Part shown: one piece after another, positions 61,001 to 64,000 of the stretch
Layout: the number at the start of each line of letters is the position of its first letter
Numbering within the stretch: the first letter of the stretch is position 1
Source of the DNA: Xylocopa sonorina
Lineage: Eukaryota; Arthropoda; Insecta; Hymenoptera; Apidae
Assembly (NCBI RefSeq): GCF_050948175.1
Contig: NC_135198.1
Span: 11,049,001-11,113,000, forward strand
Reading direction: 5' to 3'
Length of the DNA stretch: 64,000 nt
The notes under the pieces: model-generated
Told to the model about the DNA's origin: nothing
Databases searched by the model: none
Seen by the model: the letters and a program-made list of their open reading frames with translations, nothing else
Translations under genes and position numbers: made by a program

Positions 61001-64000
61001 ATTTTTACGGACTCCGTTACGACCCGCCCCGGCCGATATTGATTTCGTTCGCCGCTGAATCGGTGGGCGAAGCCATCGAATTAAATGCCGGAGCTACTAA
61101 AACCGAAACGGATCGGTTCATAATTTTTCGTACACCTACGTTTACGATTCCTCCGCTCGCGTCAGCCAGGACGAGGCTTTAAACGCGGCGAAAACCATCG
61201 AACTCGCTACCGAACGCGAGCTATACGGGAACCTTGGACTACCCCTCGAGCCACTTTCCGCGATATTTAATTACTGCCGCGACCTCGTCCCATTTTGACC
61301 AGCCCTGCGTCCATCAATCGTTTAACCCGCACCGTGCGAAATACACGATGCGAGATCGTTGTAACAAGCTGTTCGAGGAATCGCAATTAGCCGAAGACGC
61401 GTACCTACCGGCGATTGTATTTAAATGCCCTATCGGTTTGGCGCGTGACCTTTGCGAACAATGGTCGCAACGCGACCGGGCTACGCAAACGCATTCAGTT
61501 ATCGGGTATTGTCGGTAGATACGTATTACGAGATCACGTGACGGCGACAGGCTCGTTTTTCTGTCACCCAGCAGTCTCGTTTGTCCGATCAACGACTACG
61601 CTCGAAGGAGAGCCACCGTGCCTCTGGACCCGCCCTGACACGATCGTTGCGGGTGTTTCCTTCTTCCTCTCGCCCCTCGCCGCACCTACTTCGCTCTCGC
61701 CGTTTCTTTCCTTTTTTCCCCCTTGCAACTCGCCTATCAGTGACTACACATTCGCTCAGAGGTGTTACCAGGTTATGACACCACCCGTCGTTATTTATCG
61801 GCGCGAGGGAAATCGAAAACATTCGCGTCGGATTTAGCAAGCCAAGCGATCGAACCGTTCGACGTCACGTGCTTTCATTCACGTTTTCCACGAACCAATT
61901 TAAATTCAAAGGCCCCGTGCAGGCGAGAGTGCGATCGTACGTATCGCAAAAATCCATTTAATTAGCCAGACACGCGAGGCCCCGGAATCGGGGACCGTGG
62001 CAAGAGAAACTCGGCCGTGAGTGCTCCTCCTTCTCCTCGGTCCCCGTATTTGCATGAAGATAAAGTTCGATCGGTGGAGACAAATAAATCGTGGGATCGT
62101 TCGCGTGGGTGGCTGCGTTAGCTGACGAGCCATTAAGAAACAAGACGGCGCGCGGTATACGAAGTGAAATTACAGCGAATGAAACGGCCGGCAATTAGTC
62201 GCATACATTATGCACCGGGCCCAGCGGGGTACTCCCTGCCCGCTGGGCAACGCCGATGATCGATCGACCAGATGAAAACGATTTCGTCGCTCTTTACCGG
62301 TATCCCGCGCCCCCCTCTTCCTTGTCCTTTGTACACGCGGTGCCCCGACGGGATTAACTTTTCGAGAAACCATTTTTCCGGCTCGCTGCCGCGGTGAAAA
62401 GCCGCTAGACTTTTATCGGACGAGATCAGGATCGCCAGCGACGACGCGAGCTGCGACGTACGCCGCGGGTCCCACGATCATCTGAGAGATCGCCTCGCCT
62501 CGTCTCATCTAGAAATGGCTTCCCTTTGAAGTCGCTTTGCGAAAGGACTCGCGACTTTCTGGACTTCCTCTCGCGTTACGAGATGCATCAATCCCATCGC
62601 GAGACTGGGGACCACGATCTCTCCACCGAGCTGTTAACCGGTTGTTAATCAGACTGTCTTCTTGCTTCGAAGCACCCTGCTCGAAGAAACGCTTCGGCTG
62701 CTAATGCAAAATCGATGCAGAATCGCTACCGCGCTTACATGAAACTGCAGTGTCCCCGGGTATCGTTTCACCGGCGTTTCACAAGGTGTAGTCTCAGTCT
62801 ATTTATCGAGAAAGCAGCCACTAATCGGTTTAATGACATTCGCTAGTTGCTTTCAGTTTTCAAGGCTCGTTCCAGAATTCGCTACGAGTGCTGGTACAAA
62901 ATCGGAGCGCGCTAATGGGATTTTCTTTTCTTCTACACCTCGTTTCGCCCATCGACAACGAACTTCGCTGCTTTTTTTTCCTTTTTTTTCGAACCTCGCC
63001 ACGAACGCTAATGGAGTTTTCATTAAAGCCGGATATCGAGTACAACGGACGCGAACAAGATCATAAATTCACATTCGCTCCGATGCGCTCGCGTGATCGA
63101 GCACGACCAGCTGTTGCCCGAACCGCGCGTATAATTTTAGTGGATCGAACACCAAAAATAGCGCGACCAGGGCTACATAATTCTTTACCAGACTGTTTAG
63201 CCCGACTCCCTTTTAATCAGGTGTTGATACATGTCTCTAAACCGCTGATTTATCGCCGCTGCACTCCGCTTCTGACGCTAGCTGCCTAAACCTCGACCAA
63301 TTAACATTCTTTTACCGACTACAATGCCGTATCGAGTAGAAAAGTGAGCGACGTTTACCCGCCTTTGCTACTTGCAAAGAGAACTAATAGATTTCTTCCA
63401 ACTTGCCACCTCCGCGCGATTATGCAATAAATATTGTACTTTTTTCAGTGGAAGGAAATACAACGTAACGCGTAAAGAAAAAAATACCCAAGGTTTTCTT
63501 CCAACGATTGAAACTCTCCCCTTCTCTTCGAGGGAAAAAAAATACTTGAAATTATCCCCCTGCGCGATTGTCGACGACGGTTCCGTCCGTTCCACACACT
63601 TTTTTTCCCTCGCTTCCTTCAAACGCAGCCCCGTCTCTCGTCACTCGGCGGATTTTCGCCTCGTCGTTGACGTTCGTCAGCCGCGCTGTCACGTCGCCGA
63701 TAAAACAACCCCGTACCCACCCTCTTGTCCACTCGAAGGAATATTTTTCGTCGAGATCGACGAGCGTCCGTCGTTTGTCCGCGACGAAACGAAGAATTAA
63801 TCGATCGGTTCCCTCTCGACGCGGGATATCCGTCCGACTGTTTGCTCGCGACGATTTACGAGCCCCTTACGACCACCTTGACGTCCCGGCCCATCGATTT
63901 GTCGCGGCCCCTCGACTACCCCCTCGACAACGTATTCGTACGCGCGAGACGCGGGATTAAACCTCGCGGAGAAAAAAGCCGCGCCTCGTGCACGGAGAAC
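54909..64000. other. Distal intergenic region, no gene recognised
   Basis: GC-rich DNA with short spurious frames on both strands, none resembling a family. A (GA)n tract lies at 57998-58044. No RNA gene or second transposon was recognised. It may be upstream intergenic DNA or a 5' untranslated intron of Sulf1 or of a gene beyond the right edge. Confidence 0.55.
57998..58044. repeat. (GA)n simple repeat
   Basis: GAGATAGAGAAAGAGAAA leading into about 12 uninterrupted GA units. Confidence 0.9.

Overview
The window is nuclear DNA from an insect. It has spliced genes with GT-AG introns, a mosaic base composition, frequent CpG and proteins closest to insect families. The mix of a compact AT-rich gene island with GC-richer, very intron-rich DNA, plus the Sulf1 sequence, suggests Hymenoptera and probably a bee; the order is an inference. 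No bacterial, plasmid or CRISPR feature was seen.

Layout. Positions 1-5,955 are intron of a KDM1A/LSD1 histone demethylase gene on the minus strand. Its first ten coding exons lie at 5,956-8,597 and the gene runs off the left edge. Head-to-head with it, on the plus strand, is a small gene for a DMAC2L/ATP5S-type mitochondrial protein (ATP synthase subunit s, factor B; coding exons 9,200-9,981). It is followed by a MRNIP-like gene (10,535-11,431, plus). A possible tiny spliced minus-strand ORF (10,166-10,394) sits head-to-head with MRNIP.

Tail-to-tail with MRNIP is the gene that dominates the window: Sulf1, the extracellular heparan sulfate 6-O-endosulfatase, on the minus strand at 13,038-42,169. 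It has 15 coding exons whose phases all join cleanly, giving 1,436 residues. The signal peptide, the formylglycine motif CCPSR, the sulfatase core, the acidic and basic middle region with furin-type sites, a long Ser/Thr-rich insert and the conserved cysteine-rich C-terminus are all visible. Introns of 13,966 bp and 7,481 bp separate its first exons.

Positions 42,170-64,000 are upstream of the Sulf1 start codon, and I see no conserved cellular gene there. The stretch holds one clear mobile element: a 1,050-bp piggyBac-family deletion derivative (53,859-54,908) with perfect 15-bp inverted ends and TTAA on both sides. It carries a decayed transposase remnant in which an N-terminal part is joined to the C-terminal cysteine-rich part, and an array of 44-bp subterminal repeats.

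The genes do not form one pathway: chromatin (KDM1A), mitochondrial energy metabolism (DMAC2L), DNA repair (MRNIP) and extracellular signalling control (Sulf1). The small genes share short divergent intergenic stretches in an AT-rich island, while Sulf1 occupies GC-richer DNA with long introns.
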